The position numbers were made by a program, and so were the translations under genes. A stretch of 37,146 nt of DNA, from contig JAQTPK010000007.1 in assembly GCA_028712885.1 (NCBI GenBank), positions 49,103-86,248 of the forward strand. Direction: 5' to 3'. Of this stretch, positions 7,584-16,640 are shown one piece after another. How positions within the stretch are numbered: position 1 is the first letter of the stretch; every line of letters begins with the position of its first letter. The notes beneath the pieces were generated by a model, which was not told the DNA's origin, did no database searches, and saw only the letters and a program-made list of their open reading frames with translations. This DNA is from Syntrophales bacterium (GTDB lineage: Bacteria; Desulfobacterota; Syntrophia; Syntrophales; UBA4778).

Positions 7584-9380
7584 TTATTCCTGATCCGTTT
7601 TAAGGACCGCCAGAAACGCGCTCTGCGGGATCGTCACGGATCCGACCATCTTCATCCGCTTCTTCCCTTTCTTCTGCTTTTCGAGGAGCTTGCGTTTTCG
7701 CGTGATGTCGCCGCCGTAGCATTTGGCCGTTACGTCTTTGCGGAAGGGGGAAATGGTCGTGCGGGCGATGACCTCTCCGCCTATCGCGCCCTGGATGGCG
7801 ATCTTGAACATGTGGCGGGGGATCTCCTCTTTGAGCCTCTCGCAGGACTGAAGCGCGCGCGCGCGGGCGCGGTCCCGGTGGACGATCTGGGACAGGGCGT
7901 CGACGCGCTCCCCGTTGACCAGTATATCGAGCAGGGCCAGGTTGCTTTCCCGGTAATCGATCAGGTCATAGTCGAAGGAACCGTATCCCTGGGTTACCGT
8001 CTTGAACCGGTCGTAGAAGTCGAAGATGACTTCCGACAGGGGCATTTCGTACGTCAGCTCCGCACGGGTGGGGCTGGTGAAATTCAGCACGGAATTCACC
8101 CCCCGCTTCTCGGTGCAGAGCTTCATGACCGCGCCCAGGTATCTTTCCGGCAGCAGCATCGTGGCCCGGATGAAGGGCTCCTCCGCTTTCGCGATCTGCA
8201 TCGGATTCGGGTACTGCGAAGGGTTGTCGATCTGGACGAGGCTGCCGTCCCTCATCGTGAACCGGAAGCGCACGCTCGGGACGGATAAAATGATGGACAG
8301 GTTAAACTCGCGCTCGAGACGCTCCTGGACGATATCGAGATGCAGGAGGCCGAGAAAACCGCAGCGGAAACCCTGGCCGAGGGCGACGGACGAGTCTTTC
8401 TGGTATATGAAGGAGGCGTCGTTCAGCTTGTACTTCTCCAGGGAGACGGCCAGGTCCTCGTAGTCGTCCGAGGCAATGGGATATATCGAGGAGAAGACTA
8501 CCGGCTTGACTTCCCGGAAACCGGGAAGCGGTTCGCCGCAGGGTTTCGCGTCGCTGGTGATCGTGTCTCCGATGCGAACGTCCGAAACGGTTTTCACGCC
8601 CGCAATAACGTAGCCGACTTCGCCGGCGGAAAGGGAATTCTGTTTTTGCCGGGCAAGGGCGAAGCGCCCGACTTCCTCTACTTTGTAAACAGCGCCGTTC
8701 GACATGAAGCGGATCATGTCACCCGCCTGGATCCGGCCGTCCATTACCCGGCAGTTTATTATCGTGCCGCGGTATGAATCGTAATGGGCGTCAAAGATCA
8801 GAGCCGCCAGGGGGGAATCCGGGTTTCCCTTCGGCGGAGGGATTCTCTCTACGATCGCCTCGAATATCTCCTCGATCCCGGTCCCCGCTTTTGCGGAGCA
8901 GGCCAGATGAGTATCGGGGTCGAGGCCCAGCTCGGCGTCGATCTGCTCAAGGACGCGCTCGACGTCCGCCGCGGGAAGGTCGATCTTGTTGATGACGGGG
9001 ATGATCTCGAGATTGTGGTCCATCGCGAGGTAAAGATTGGCGATGGTCTGGGCCTGAACGCCCTGCGCCGCGTCTATCAGAAGCAGCACTCCTTCGCATG
9101 AGGCCAGCGCGCGGGAAACCTCGTAGGAAAAATCGACGTGCCCCGGGGTGTCGATCAGGTTGAGCATGTAAATGCCGCCGTCTTCTGCACGGTAGGGAAG
9201 GGTGATCGCCTGGCTTTTGATCGTGATCCCGCGCTCGCGCTCTATATCCATGTTGTCCAGGATCTGGTCCTGGAAGTTGCGCGCGTCCACGACGCCGGTA
9301 TACTGGATCAGGCGGTCGGCGAGAGTCGACTTGCCGTGGTCGATATGGGCGATGATGCTGAAATTACGAATATGGTCCAT
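7584..9380 (-). CDS. lepA: Elongation factor 4 (LepA), ribosome-associated GTPase
   Basis: The 598-residue product is the normal LepA length. The G1 loop AHIDHGKST (11-19) and G3 DTPGHVDF carry the canonical catalytic His; NKIDLP is G4. The LepA-specific C-terminal domain ends KRMKMVGSVTIPQSAF. LepA acts on ribosomes during initiation, subunit biogenesis or back-translocation. The start at 9380 gives the family N-terminus MDHIRNFSIIAHIDHG. Sixteen extra in-frame codons to 9428 are heptamer-array sequence and are rejected. Only a weak GAG lies upstream, because array C3 directly abuts the start codon. Confidence 0.96.
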   Translation of the reverse strand: MDHIRNFSIIAHIDHGKSTLADRLIQYTGVVDARNFQDQILDNMDIERERGITIKSQAITLPYRAEDGGIYMLNLIDTPGHVDFSYEVSRALASCEGVLLLIDAAQGVQAQTIANLYLAMDHNLEIIPVINKIDLPAADVERVLEQIDAELGLDPDTHLACSAKAGTGIEEIFEAIVERIPPPKGNPDSPLAALIFDAHYDSYRGTIINCRVMDGRIQAGDMIRFMSNGAVYKVEEVGRFALARQKQNSLSAGEVGYVIAGVKTVSDVRIGDTITSDAKPCGEPLPGFREVKPVVFSSIYPIASDDYEDLAVSLEKYKLNDASFIYQKDSSVALGQGFRCGFLGLLHLDIVQERLEREFNLSIILSVPSVRFRFTMRDGSLVQIDNPSQYPNPMQIAKAEEPFIRATMLLPERYLGAVMKLCTEKRGVNSVLNFTSPTRAELTYEMPLSEVIFDFYDRFKTVTQGYGSFDYDLIDYRESNLALLDILVNGERVDALSQIVHRDRARARALQSCERLKEEIPRHMFKIAIQGAIGGEVIARTTISPFRKDVTAKCYGGDITRKRKLLEKQKKGKKRMKMVGSVTIPQSAFLAVLKTDQE

Positions 9381-9386
9381 ACAAAA

Positions 9387-9494
9387 AAGGCTCAAGGCTA
9401 AGGGCTGAAGGCAAAAGGCTGAAGGCAAAAGGTAAAGGCAAAGCAGGCACTATATCCGTATTTTACCCTTTGCTTTTGCCATTGGCCTTGAGCC
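9387..9494. repeat. Heptamer inverted array C3, forming the lepA leader
   Basis: Eight contiguous heptamers of the AAGGCNA type run from 9387 to 9442 with no phase break. The facing arm (9461-9494) carries the same words inverted, for example GGCTCAAGGC against GCCTTGAGCC. The array starts seven bases from the lepA start codon and ends where the predicted transcript starts, so the lepA leader RNA would be this array. Confidence 0.75.
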
Positions 9495-9500
9495 CGGTTT

Positions 9501-9509
9501 ATTATATCA
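9501..9509 (-). promoter_or_regulatory. Extended -10 promoter for lepA
   Basis: On the minus strand this reads TGATATAAT, a perfect extended -10 (TGn plus TATAAT). No good -35 is seen at 17 bp. Transcription would start near 9494, at the outer edge of array C3. Confidence 0.6.
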
Positions 9510-9546
9510 AATCCCGCAGACAAGAAAAGCCCTCCGGCTATATATA

Positions 9547-9697
9547 AGTCCCGAGTCCGGAGTTCCGAGTCCGGAGTTAAGGCAAGAAAGTTGAATCAAG
9601 GTGTACGGCAGGTTTTACATGACCGGCTTTACTCTGAGCACCTCGAATGCCGGACTTTTTTGCTTAACTCGGAACTCGGAACTCGGGACTCCGGACC
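9547..9697. repeat. Heptamer inverted array C4
   Basis: The left arm has five heptamers of the AGTCCGG type (9547-9581), ending in TTAAGGCAAGAAAGT. The right arm starts with the complement of that end (9654 onward) and has AACTCGG three times exactly (9666-9686), then GACTCCG. It lies 3' of adk and upstream of the lepA promoter, so it may fall in the adk 3' untranslated region. Confidence 0.75.
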
Positions 9698-9734
9698 ATT
9701 CCGCTGGAAGGCTCCTTGTCCGTCCTGGAAAACA

Positions 9735-10406
9735 TTATGCCAGTTTTTTGAGCAGGCTCTCCGATACTTCTTTCACGCCGGGAAGACCGTCCACCTCGAG
9801 TACTTTGACCCTGTCCTTGAAATAGTTCACGGCGGAAAGGGTCCCGGTCTTCGTATCGTAATAGATGGAATGCCTCTTATCGATCGCCGACTCGTCCTGA
9901 TCGTCGGCCCGGGCGCTCAGACTGCCTCCGCATACCCGGCACACAAACCCGCCGTCCTTCTTCGCCGGCTTGATGGCATCGATAAAGATGTTATTGGGAT
10001 GGTTGTTGTCGTTGGCGCACAGACGCCTGCCCATGATCCGCTTCTTGGAAGTGTCGCGGTCGAGCACGATTTCGATCACGTAATCCAGCTTCATGCCGGC
10101 CTGCTGGAGGGCCTTGTAAAGGGCTTCGGCCTGGGCCAGGTTGCGGGGAAATCCGTCGAGAAGCCAGCCGTTCTTTGCATCGGCTTCCTTCAGGCGGTTC
10201 AGGATCATAGGCACCGTAATATCGTCCGGGACGAGGTCGCCCTTATCGATATATGCCTTTGCCTTTTTCCCGAGATCTGTCCCCTTCTTGATGTTATCAC
10301 GGAAAATCACGCCCGTTTCGATGTGCGGAACGCCGAATTTCTTCTGCACAACGGCTCCCTGGGTGCCTTTGCCGCTGCCGTTCGGACCGAAAATCAGAAT
10401 ATTCAT
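9735..10406 (-). CDS. adk: Adenylate kinase with unusual zinc-type LID domain
   Basis: Adenylate kinase interconverts ATP plus AMP and two ADP in the cytosol. The 223-residue protein has the P-loop GPNGSGKGTQ (7-16), the AMP-binding segment with GWLLDGFPRN (80-89) and RADDQDE near 166. The LID has four probable metal ligands in a non-standard layout: Cys130-x5-His136-x19-Cys156-x2-Cys159, where Gram-positive zinc enzymes have two C-x2-C pairs. The P-loop has Asn where Ala/Pro is usual. The start has AAGGAG upstream. The gene follows the metallo-beta-lactamase gene by 22 bp and is probably cotranscribed with it. Confidence 0.93.
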   Translation of the reverse strand: MNILIFGPNGSGKGTQGAVVQKKFGVPHIETGVIFRDNIKKGTDLGKKAKAYIDKGDLVPDDITVPMILNRLKEADAKNGWLLDGFPRNLAQAEALYKALQQAGMKLDYVIEIVLDRDTSKKRIMGRRLCANDNNHPNNIFIDAIKPAKKDGGFVCRVCGGSLSARADDQDESAIDKRHSIYYDTKTGTLSAVNYFKDRVKVLEVDGLPGVKEVSESLLKKLA

Positions 10407-10428
10407 CCTGCAACTCCTTTCAGATCTT

Positions 10429-11316
10429 CTATTTTCCTTCGGCGATCGCCCTTATCTTGGCTTCCAGATTGATAAGATAGGCCGTTTCGGGTTGGAGGAT
10501 CGCCTGGGTATCCACGTAATCCTTTTTGAATATCTTCTGTTTGACCGCGCCGCGGTCCCCGTTGAACTCGTCCAGTCCGTCAAGAATTTCCTGCCGGAAT
10601 TCCTTCGTCCTGTTTATCGTTTTCCGTATATAACCCTTAGCATCCTCGCCGGTCAGGACGAAGAGATGGCTCATCATGATGATATCAACATCGAGTGCGG
10701 CCAGCTTCTCGAGTGACGCCATGTACTCTTTATAGCTGGAGAGGAATTCCGGGCTGATAATGTAATTCAGGTCGTAAACGCCGACCGCCTCGCCGGGGAT
10801 GAGGGCCTTCAGGCTCGGGATATAATACGACACCGAATCGCGGGTGTGTCCGGGGGTGAAAATCGTTTTGAAGGAAGGTCCGCCTCCTTCCGGCTGGAAT
10901 TCCTGGCCGTCTTCGATAAGGATATCAACCTCAAGCCCGGTAAAAACAAGGTCGCCGGAGTCCTCGACGCCTTCGAGGAAAGGGGAGTTCAGCGCCTGGA
11001 TCAGCCGGATTGCATTCGGCTTCCGGAAGGTCTCGGCCGTCATCCGGCTTGCGCCGACCTTCAGGCCCCCGATGCGACTCTTCAGGAAGGCGGCCGCCCC
11101 GCAATGGTCGAAATGCGAATGGGTCAGGAAAAGATAAGCGAGTTTTCCGGGGTTTCCGAGCGTTTTTTGAATGTCAGAAAGATAGCGGGGGCCCACGAAC
11201 GACATCCCGGAATCGAAGAGGATCGGTTTTCCCCCTGAAAGCAGGAACGCGGGCAGTTCAGGCTCACCCAAGGCATACAGGCCATCCGCTATTTTGCCGC
11301 TCTGTCTGAGAATCAT
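10429..11316 (-). CDS. Metallo-beta-lactamase fold hydrolase
   Basis: The 295-residue protein shows the MBL motif THSHFDHCG (His66, His68, Asp70, His71), a third-ligand histidine in FTPGHT (His157), and a later histidine in MMSHLF (His217). The usual bridging Asp of motif 4 seems to be Glu, in IPGEAVG (Glu176). About 80 helical residues follow, ending in QPETAYLINLEAKIR. Substrate is unknown; glyoxalase-II-like or lactonase-like hydrolysis is possible. Its place between a FmdB-type protein and adenylate kinase does not reveal a pathway. AAAGAGAG precedes the ATG. Confidence 0.85.
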   Translation of the reverse strand: MILRQSGKIADGLYALGEPELPAFLLSGGKPILFDSGMSFVGPRYLSDIQKTLGNPGKLAYLFLTHSHFDHCGAAAFLKSRIGGLKVGASRMTAETFRKPNAIRLIQALNSPFLEGVEDSGDLVFTGLEVDILIEDGQEFQPEGGGPSFKTIFTPGHTRDSVSYYIPSLKALIPGEAVGVYDLNYIISPEFLSSYKEYMASLEKLAALDVDIIMMSHLFVLTGEDAKGYIRKTINRTKEFRQEILDGLDEFNGDRGAVKQKIFKKDYVDTQAILQPETAYLINLEAKIRAIAEGK

Positions 11317-11365
11317 CAGCTTCTCTCTTTAAGGACGGACGCACGGTCCGTTACGACCGCCCCGG

Positions 11366-11572
11366 TCAAGTGAATTCGTTGCTGCATCCGGAGCAGGGCG
11401 CAGCCGCGGGAGCACTCGATTTTTCCACCCGGGACCCGAAAACGGACAAGATTTTCTCCGTCTTGCCGGATTTGCAGTGAGGGCATTCCGTCGCCGGTGA
11501 TTCATCCCTCGACTTGAAAAGGATTTCGAAGACCTTTCCGCAATTTCCGCATTTGAATTCAAATATGGGCAT
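11366..11572 (-). CDS. FmdB-family zinc-ribbon protein
   Basis: This 68-residue small protein begins MPIFEFKCGNCGKVFE, the hallmark of FmdB/CxxC-CxxC regulatory-type proteins. The zinc ribbon is Cys8-x2-Cys11 with Cys30-x2-Cys33, and a further C-x2-C (60, 63) lies at the C-terminus. FmdB proteins are annotated as putative regulators, but the role is not established. The start at 11572 has AGGT upstream; the longer reading from 11608 adds twelve non-conserved residues. A well-formed promoter lies at 11645-11673, and the leader holds two alternative hairpins. Confidence 0.85.
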   Translation of the reverse strand: MPIFEFKCGNCGKVFEILFKSRDESPATECPHCKSGKTEKILSVFGSRVEKSSAPAAAPCSGCSNEFT

Positions 11573-11600
11573 GGATCCGACCTGAAGATGACTCTCGGCG

Positions 11601-11637
11601 GGACGCAAAATAAAAAATTCCTTTGCGTCCGCAAAGG
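11601..11637 (-). promoter_or_regulatory. fmdB leader with two mutually exclusive hairpins
   Basis: CCTTTGCG and CGCAAAGG (11620-11637) form a perfect 18-bp palindrome. The GGACGCAAA segment can instead pair with its complement at 11601-11609, across an A/T-rich loop. One segment shared by two helices is the layout of attenuators. No T-run terminator follows, so function is unproven. Confidence 0.4.
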
Positions 11638-11644
11638 CATGGAA

Positions 11645-11673
11645 ATCCTAAAAGATACCTCTGAAAAAGTCAA
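11645..11673 (-). promoter_or_regulatory. Sigma-70 promoter for fmdB-MBL-adk
   Basis: On the minus strand, TTGACT (11668-11673) and TAGGAT (11645-11650) are separated by exactly 17 bp. Transcription would start near 11638, giving a leader of about 66 nt. Confidence 0.6.
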
Positions 11674-11680
11674 GATTATT

Positions 11681-11714
11681 GGAGACTCTCCGGAGCAGGC
11701 TCCGAAGAGTCTCC
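11681..11714. repeat. Long inverted repeat, 16-bp arms
   Basis: The arms 11681-11696 (GGAGACTCTCCGGAGC) and 11699-11714 pair with one mismatch across a 2-nt loop. There is no T-run. It lies between the divergent promoters of fmdB and the aminotransferase, next to repeat B1. Confidence 0.6.
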
Positions 11715-11727
11715 GATCCTCAGGGAA

Positions 11728-11778
11728 GATGCTTAAACATGATTCGCTCGCCTTCACTCGCTGCCGGATTCAGGATTG
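11728..11778. repeat. Repeat family B, copy B1 (short core)
   Basis: This copy has a left flank ending GATTCGCTCGC and a right flank GCTGCCGGATTC. By eye it matches copy B2 (inverse orientation, 20704-20791) at 22 of 24 left-flank and 17 of 19 right-flank positions. Only about 8 bp lie between the flanks. Confidence 0.65.
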
Positions 11779-11784
11779 GGGCGA

Positions 11785-11814
11785 TTGACGGGGAGAACCG
11801 GTATATGCTATTTG
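11785..11814 (+). promoter_or_regulatory. Tentative promoter for the aminotransferase
   Basis: TTGACG (11785-11790) and a poor TATTTG (11809-11814) are separated by 18 bp. The start codon is 25 bp further on. Confidence 0.3.
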
Positions 11815-11838
11815 AGCCGAAAAAAAGGAAAAAGGGAG

Positions 11839-13020
11839 ATGGCCGTATCCAAAAAAATAGAAGGATTCATATCGCAGGCATCCTGGATAAGGAGAATGTT
11901 CGAGGACGGAATCCGGCTGAAGCAGGAATACGGGGCGGAGAACGTTTTCGACTTCACCCTCGGAAATCCCGATGTGGAGCCTCCGCCGCGGTTCAAGGAA
12001 ATCCTGCGGGAGATCGCGGCCGATCCTTCGCCGGGAAAACACGTCTACATGCCCAATGCGGGTTATCCCCGGACCAGGAGGGCAGTGGCGGAATATCTCA
12101 GCCGCGTCCAGCAGGTGCCTCTCGCCGAAGCCAATATCGTCATGACCAGCGGGGCCGGGGGCGCGCTTAACGTCATCCTGAAGACACTGCTGGATCCGGG
12201 CGACGAGGTCGTCATCCCGACACCTTTTTTCGTCGAATACAGGTTTTACGTGGACAACCACGGGGGAACGGCGCGTCTTGTCCCCACCCGGGACGATTTC
12301 TCGCTCGACCTGAAGGGAATGGAAGAGGCCGTGACGGAAAAGACGAAAGCGGTTCTGATAAATTCACCGAATAATCCTACGGGAAAAGTCTACGGCGAAA
12401 CTGAAATCCGGGCCCTTGCCGGAATCATCGCAAGGAAGGGAAGGGAATTCGGGCGGGATATATACCTCATCTCCGACGAGCCCTACAGGGATATAGTTTA
12501 CGACGGGGCGGTCGTGCCTTCCATAATGGCCGCCTGCCCCAACAGCGTCATCGCCACTTCTTATTCAAAGAACCTGTCGATACCGGGCGAGCGGATAGGG
12601 TACATTGCGGCGCATCCCGGCATGAGCGGCTTCGGGAAGATCATGGAAGGATTCATCCTGTGCAACAGAATTCTTGGGTTCGTGAATGCCCCGGCCATCA
12701 TGCAGCGGGCTGTCGCCCTGATGCAGGGCGAGACAGTGGATCCGTCCCTGTACAGGACGAGGCGCGATCTCCTGTGCGACGGTCTGTCGGAGGCCGGTTA
12801 CAGGTTTGAAAAACCGAAAGGCGCTTTCTACCTGTTTCCCAGAACGCCGATAGAGGACGACGTCAAATTCGTCAAGGCTCTCCAGGAAAAGAAAATTCTT
12901 ACCGTTCCCGGGAGCGGCTTCGGCGGGCCGGGCCATTTCCGCATTGCCTACTGCGTGGAAGAGAAGACGATCACCGGCGCGATGAAGGGGTTCCGGGAAG
13001 TGATGGAGGGTTTTAAGTAG
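11839..13020 (+). CDS. Class I/II PLP-dependent aminotransferase
   Basis: The 393-residue fold-type I aminotransferase shows NSPNNPTGKV (175-184), SDEPYRD (212-218, the PLP-ring Asp and Tyr), the PLP lysine in SYSKNLSIPGER (Lys244, Arg252) and a C-terminal arginine context HFRIAYC. The overall pattern resembles aspartate or alanine/aromatic aminotransferases of the AspB group, but the substrate cannot be fixed from sequence. ATG 11839 has AAGGA about eight bases upstream. A longer reading from 11776 adds 21 residues that do not look like the family. It is a monocistronic gene, divergent from fmdB and followed by a repeat-rich gap. Confidence 0.9.
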   Translation: MAVSKKIEGFISQASWIRRMFEDGIRLKQEYGAENVFDFTLGNPDVEPPPRFKEILREIAADPSPGKHVYMPNAGYPRTRRAVAEYLSRVQQVPLAEANIVMTSGAGGALNVILKTLLDPGDEVVIPTPFFVEYRFYVDNHGGTARLVPTRDDFSLDLKGMEEAVTEKTKAVLINSPNNPTGKVYGETEIRALAGIIARKGREFGRDIYLISDEPYRDIVYDGAVVPSIMAACPNSVIATSYSKNLSIPGERIGYIAAHPGMSGFGKIMEGFILCNRILGFVNAPAIMQRAVALMQGETVDPSLYRTRRDLLCDGLSEAGYRFEKPKGAFYLFPRTPIEDDVKFVKALQEKKILTVPGSGFGGPGHFRIAYCVEEKTITGAMKGFREVMEGFK

Positions 13021-13145
13021 GCAAAGGGCGAAGAGTGTCCCAACGTTAGCTGAATAAATCCAGTTGGTTTTCCAAATAAGCCTACGCTTTTTTCAACCTG
13101 CCAAAGCAAAGTCAGGATTAGCCCTTAGCCCTTTGCCCTTCGCCC
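13021..13145. repeat. Heptamer inverted array C5
   Basis: A short left arm (GCAAAGG, GCGAAGA) starts immediately after the aminotransferase stop. The right arm has four in-phase heptamers, TTAGCCC twice, TTTGCCC and TTCGCCC (13118-13145). It interleaves with the 14-bp inverted repeat described separately. Confidence 0.7.
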
Positions 13146-13164
13146 AACGGAACGTTGGGACACT
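13034..13164. repeat. 131-bp segment bounded by perfect 14-bp inverted repeats
   Basis: AGTGTCCCAACGTT (13034-13047) and its exact reverse complement (13151-13164) bound a segment that contains the right arm of C5 but not its left arm. The segment is MITE-like in form. No clear target-site duplication is seen. Bases 13165-13305 hold no recognised gene or motif. Confidence 0.6.
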
Positions 13165-13305
13165 ACTGAGTCTGGATGAATTTCAATTCGATATTTTTTT
13201 AAGCTTTGAATCTGGAAGGCAGCCTTTACTGCAGCGTATGTCCGGTATTCCTTCGGGCTCGGGTTCGGGTTATTTGATCAGGGACGATGAACTATTGGCC
13301 CAGGC

Positions 13306-13596
13306 TCAGAATCTGATGCTGAAATTCCTGAACTCTCCCCGCCAGGCCTCCTCTGAAATCTGAATACCCGTGACATCGGCCAGGCGGGGACCTTTGCGGC
13401 ACCATTCGACCATTTCGCGAACCTTGTCTTCCGGTCCCTCGAATACCGCCTCGACGTCCCCGTTATGGAGATTGCGGACCCAGCCGGTCAGCTCCATCGA
13501 TTCCGCCGTTCTCTTTGTCCAGGCGCGGAAAGATACGCCCTGAACGCGGCCCGAAATAGTAATTTTTACTCTCTTCCGGCGATTCTGATTATCCAT
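13306..13596 (-). CDS. acyP: Acylphosphatase
   Basis: The 96-residue protein hydrolyses acyl-phosphates such as acetyl phosphate. It carries the signature GRVQGVSFRAW with the phosphate-binding Arg24 and the second signature GWVRNLHNGDVE with catalytic Asn42. Length and both motifs are canonical, so activity is likely. No clear ribosome-binding site precedes the ATG at 13596, because heptamer array C6 fills the whole gap to ligA. It may be translated poorly or from a transcript that reads through C6. Confidence 0.94.
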   Translation of the reverse strand: MDNQNRRKRVKITISGRVQGVSFRAWTKRTAESMELTGWVRNLHNGDVEAVFEGPEDKVREMVEWCRKGPRLADVTGIQISEEAWRGEFRNFSIRF

Positions 13597-13602
13597 TAAT
13601 GA

Positions 13603-13692
13603 GTTCGCAGTTTCCGGTTCGCAGTTCCCGGTTCATTCTGAAAGGCAGGATTGTCTTTCCGCAACTGTAAACAGTGAACCGCGAAGCGTGAA
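13603..13692. repeat. Heptamer inverted array C6, filling the ligA-acyP gap
   Basis: The left arm has GTTCGCA, GTTTCCG, GTTCGCA, then two more heptamers (13603-13637). The right arm (13665-13692) is the same word inverted, ending exactly at the ligA stop codon. The 96-bp gap contains almost nothing else. Confidence 0.75.
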
Positions 13693-15711
<2,019 letters not shown>

Positions 15712-15981
15712 CTATTTTACCAGCTTAAGGTCAGGCTTGTGCTTGGAGGTTTTTTTCCGGGGGGCAGGCGGACCGTGCTTCTGAAGCAGGCGCTCGTTGA
15801 AGATCTGGTTCTTCACGCGGACGGCGTTGATGATGAAGAAAATAATAACTGATTTTTCCCATTCTTTTGTTGTTTCGAATTTTTCCATCCGGTCCCTGTA
15901 TTTTTCCCACAGGGAGGTCAGGGACGCTTCATCAAGCGCCAGGATCTTTTCCGCTATCTTCTCCAGCGTGGATTCGAGCAT
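15712..15981 (-). CDS. Small hypothetical protein, helical, basic tail
   Basis: I do not recognise this 89-codon gene. The product begins MLESTLEKIAEKIL, is predicted to be mostly helical and charged (WEKYRDRMEKFETTKEWEK), has a hydrophobic stretch SVIIFFIINAV around residues 43-53, and ends with a lysine-rich tail KTSKHKPDLKLVK. The start at 15981 is set by a good promoter at 16007-16035; a longer reading to 16113 would run through the promoter. It directly precedes ligA without a gap, so a role tied to DNA metabolism is possible but unsupported. Confidence 0.65.
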   Translation of the reverse strand: MLESTLEKIAEKILALDEASLTSLWEKYRDRMEKFETTKEWEKSVIIFFIINAVRVKNQIFNERLLQKHGPPAPRKKTSKHKPDLKLVK

Positions 15982-16006
15982 GTCCGCATCCCGTAAAAGA
16001 TAACAA

Positions 16007-16035
16007 ATAGTAATTGCCGGGTGGGGAAAAGTCAA
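16007..16035 (-). promoter_or_regulatory. Sigma-70 promoter for small gene-ligA-acyP
   Basis: On the minus strand, TTGACT (16030-16035) and TACTAT (16007-16012) are 17 bp apart. The predicted leader is about 19 nt. Confidence 0.6.
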
Positions 16036-16076
16036 ACCAAAATGGCTGACCGGCAGAGCTAAATACGAAAAAAATC

Positions 16077-16104
16077 TTGTCTTTTTGCGCAACATGGTGA
16101 TAAT
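16077..16104 (+). promoter_or_regulatory. Sigma-70 promoter for the phosphodiesterase operon
   Basis: TTGTCT (16077-16082) and GATAAT (16099-16104) are 16 bp apart. The start codon is about 25 nt after the predicted transcription start. Confidence 0.55.
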
Positions 16105-16135
16105 TTTTGGCATACATCAGCGTGAAGGCATCGGC

Positions 16136-16633
16136 ATGAAAATCGGCGTTGTTTCCGATACCCATCTCAAGGGTTATGACGAGCGCCTGAAGAGAATTGC
16201 GGACAAGTATTTCGCGGACGCCGGATTGATCCTCCACGCCGGCGACCTTGTCGATCTTCGCGTCCTGGACGCATTCAGCGGACGCGAGGTCAGGGCAGTG
16301 CACGGCAACATGGATCCCGGGGAAACCCGCGGGGCCCTGCCTGAGAAGACTGTGGTTGAAGCGGGCGGGTTCCGGATCGGCTTGATTCACGGGTGGGGCT
16401 CTCCGTTCGGTCTCGGGCGCAAATTGAGAAAAGAATTCGCCGATATAGATTGCCTGGTGTACGGTCATTCGCATTATCCCGACAACCGCCGGGACGGCAT
16501 ACTTTATTTCAACCCCGGTTCTGCGGCGGGAAATCTCATGTGGACCGGGAAAACAATAGGGATGCTGGAAATAGGCGAAAATGGGATCTCGGGAAGGATC
16601 ATCGGTCTTCGCGATTCTTCCCGCGCGTTCTGA
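16136..16633 (+). CDS. YfcE/MJ0936-family metallophosphoesterase
   Basis: The 165-residue calcineurin-fold phosphodiesterase carries the full metal-ligand series: SDTH (Asp8, His10), HAGD, HGNMD, IHGWG and YGHSHYP. YfcE-type enzymes hydrolyse phosphodiesters such as bis-pNPP in vitro, and the natural substrate is unknown. ATG 16136 is preceded by AAGG at seven bases. An in-frame start at 16085 would overlap the -10 box at 16099-16104, which argues against it. It leads a three-gene series with the HIT and LapA-like genes. Confidence 0.92.
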   Translation: MKIGVVSDTHLKGYDERLKRIADKYFADAGLILHAGDLVDLRVLDAFSGREVRAVHGNMDPGETRGALPEKTVVEAGGFRIGLIHGWGSPFGLGRKLRKEFADIDCLVYGHSHYPDNRRDGILYFNPGSAAGNLMWTGKTIGMLEIGENGISGRIIGLRDSSRAF

Positions 16634-16640
16634 AGGGACC

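Noticed and set aside
13064-13363. 99-codon open frame on the plus strand between the aminotransferase and acylphosphatase genes
   Set aside because: It runs through the repeat array and into the antisense of acyP, with no recognisable domain or ribosome-binding site.
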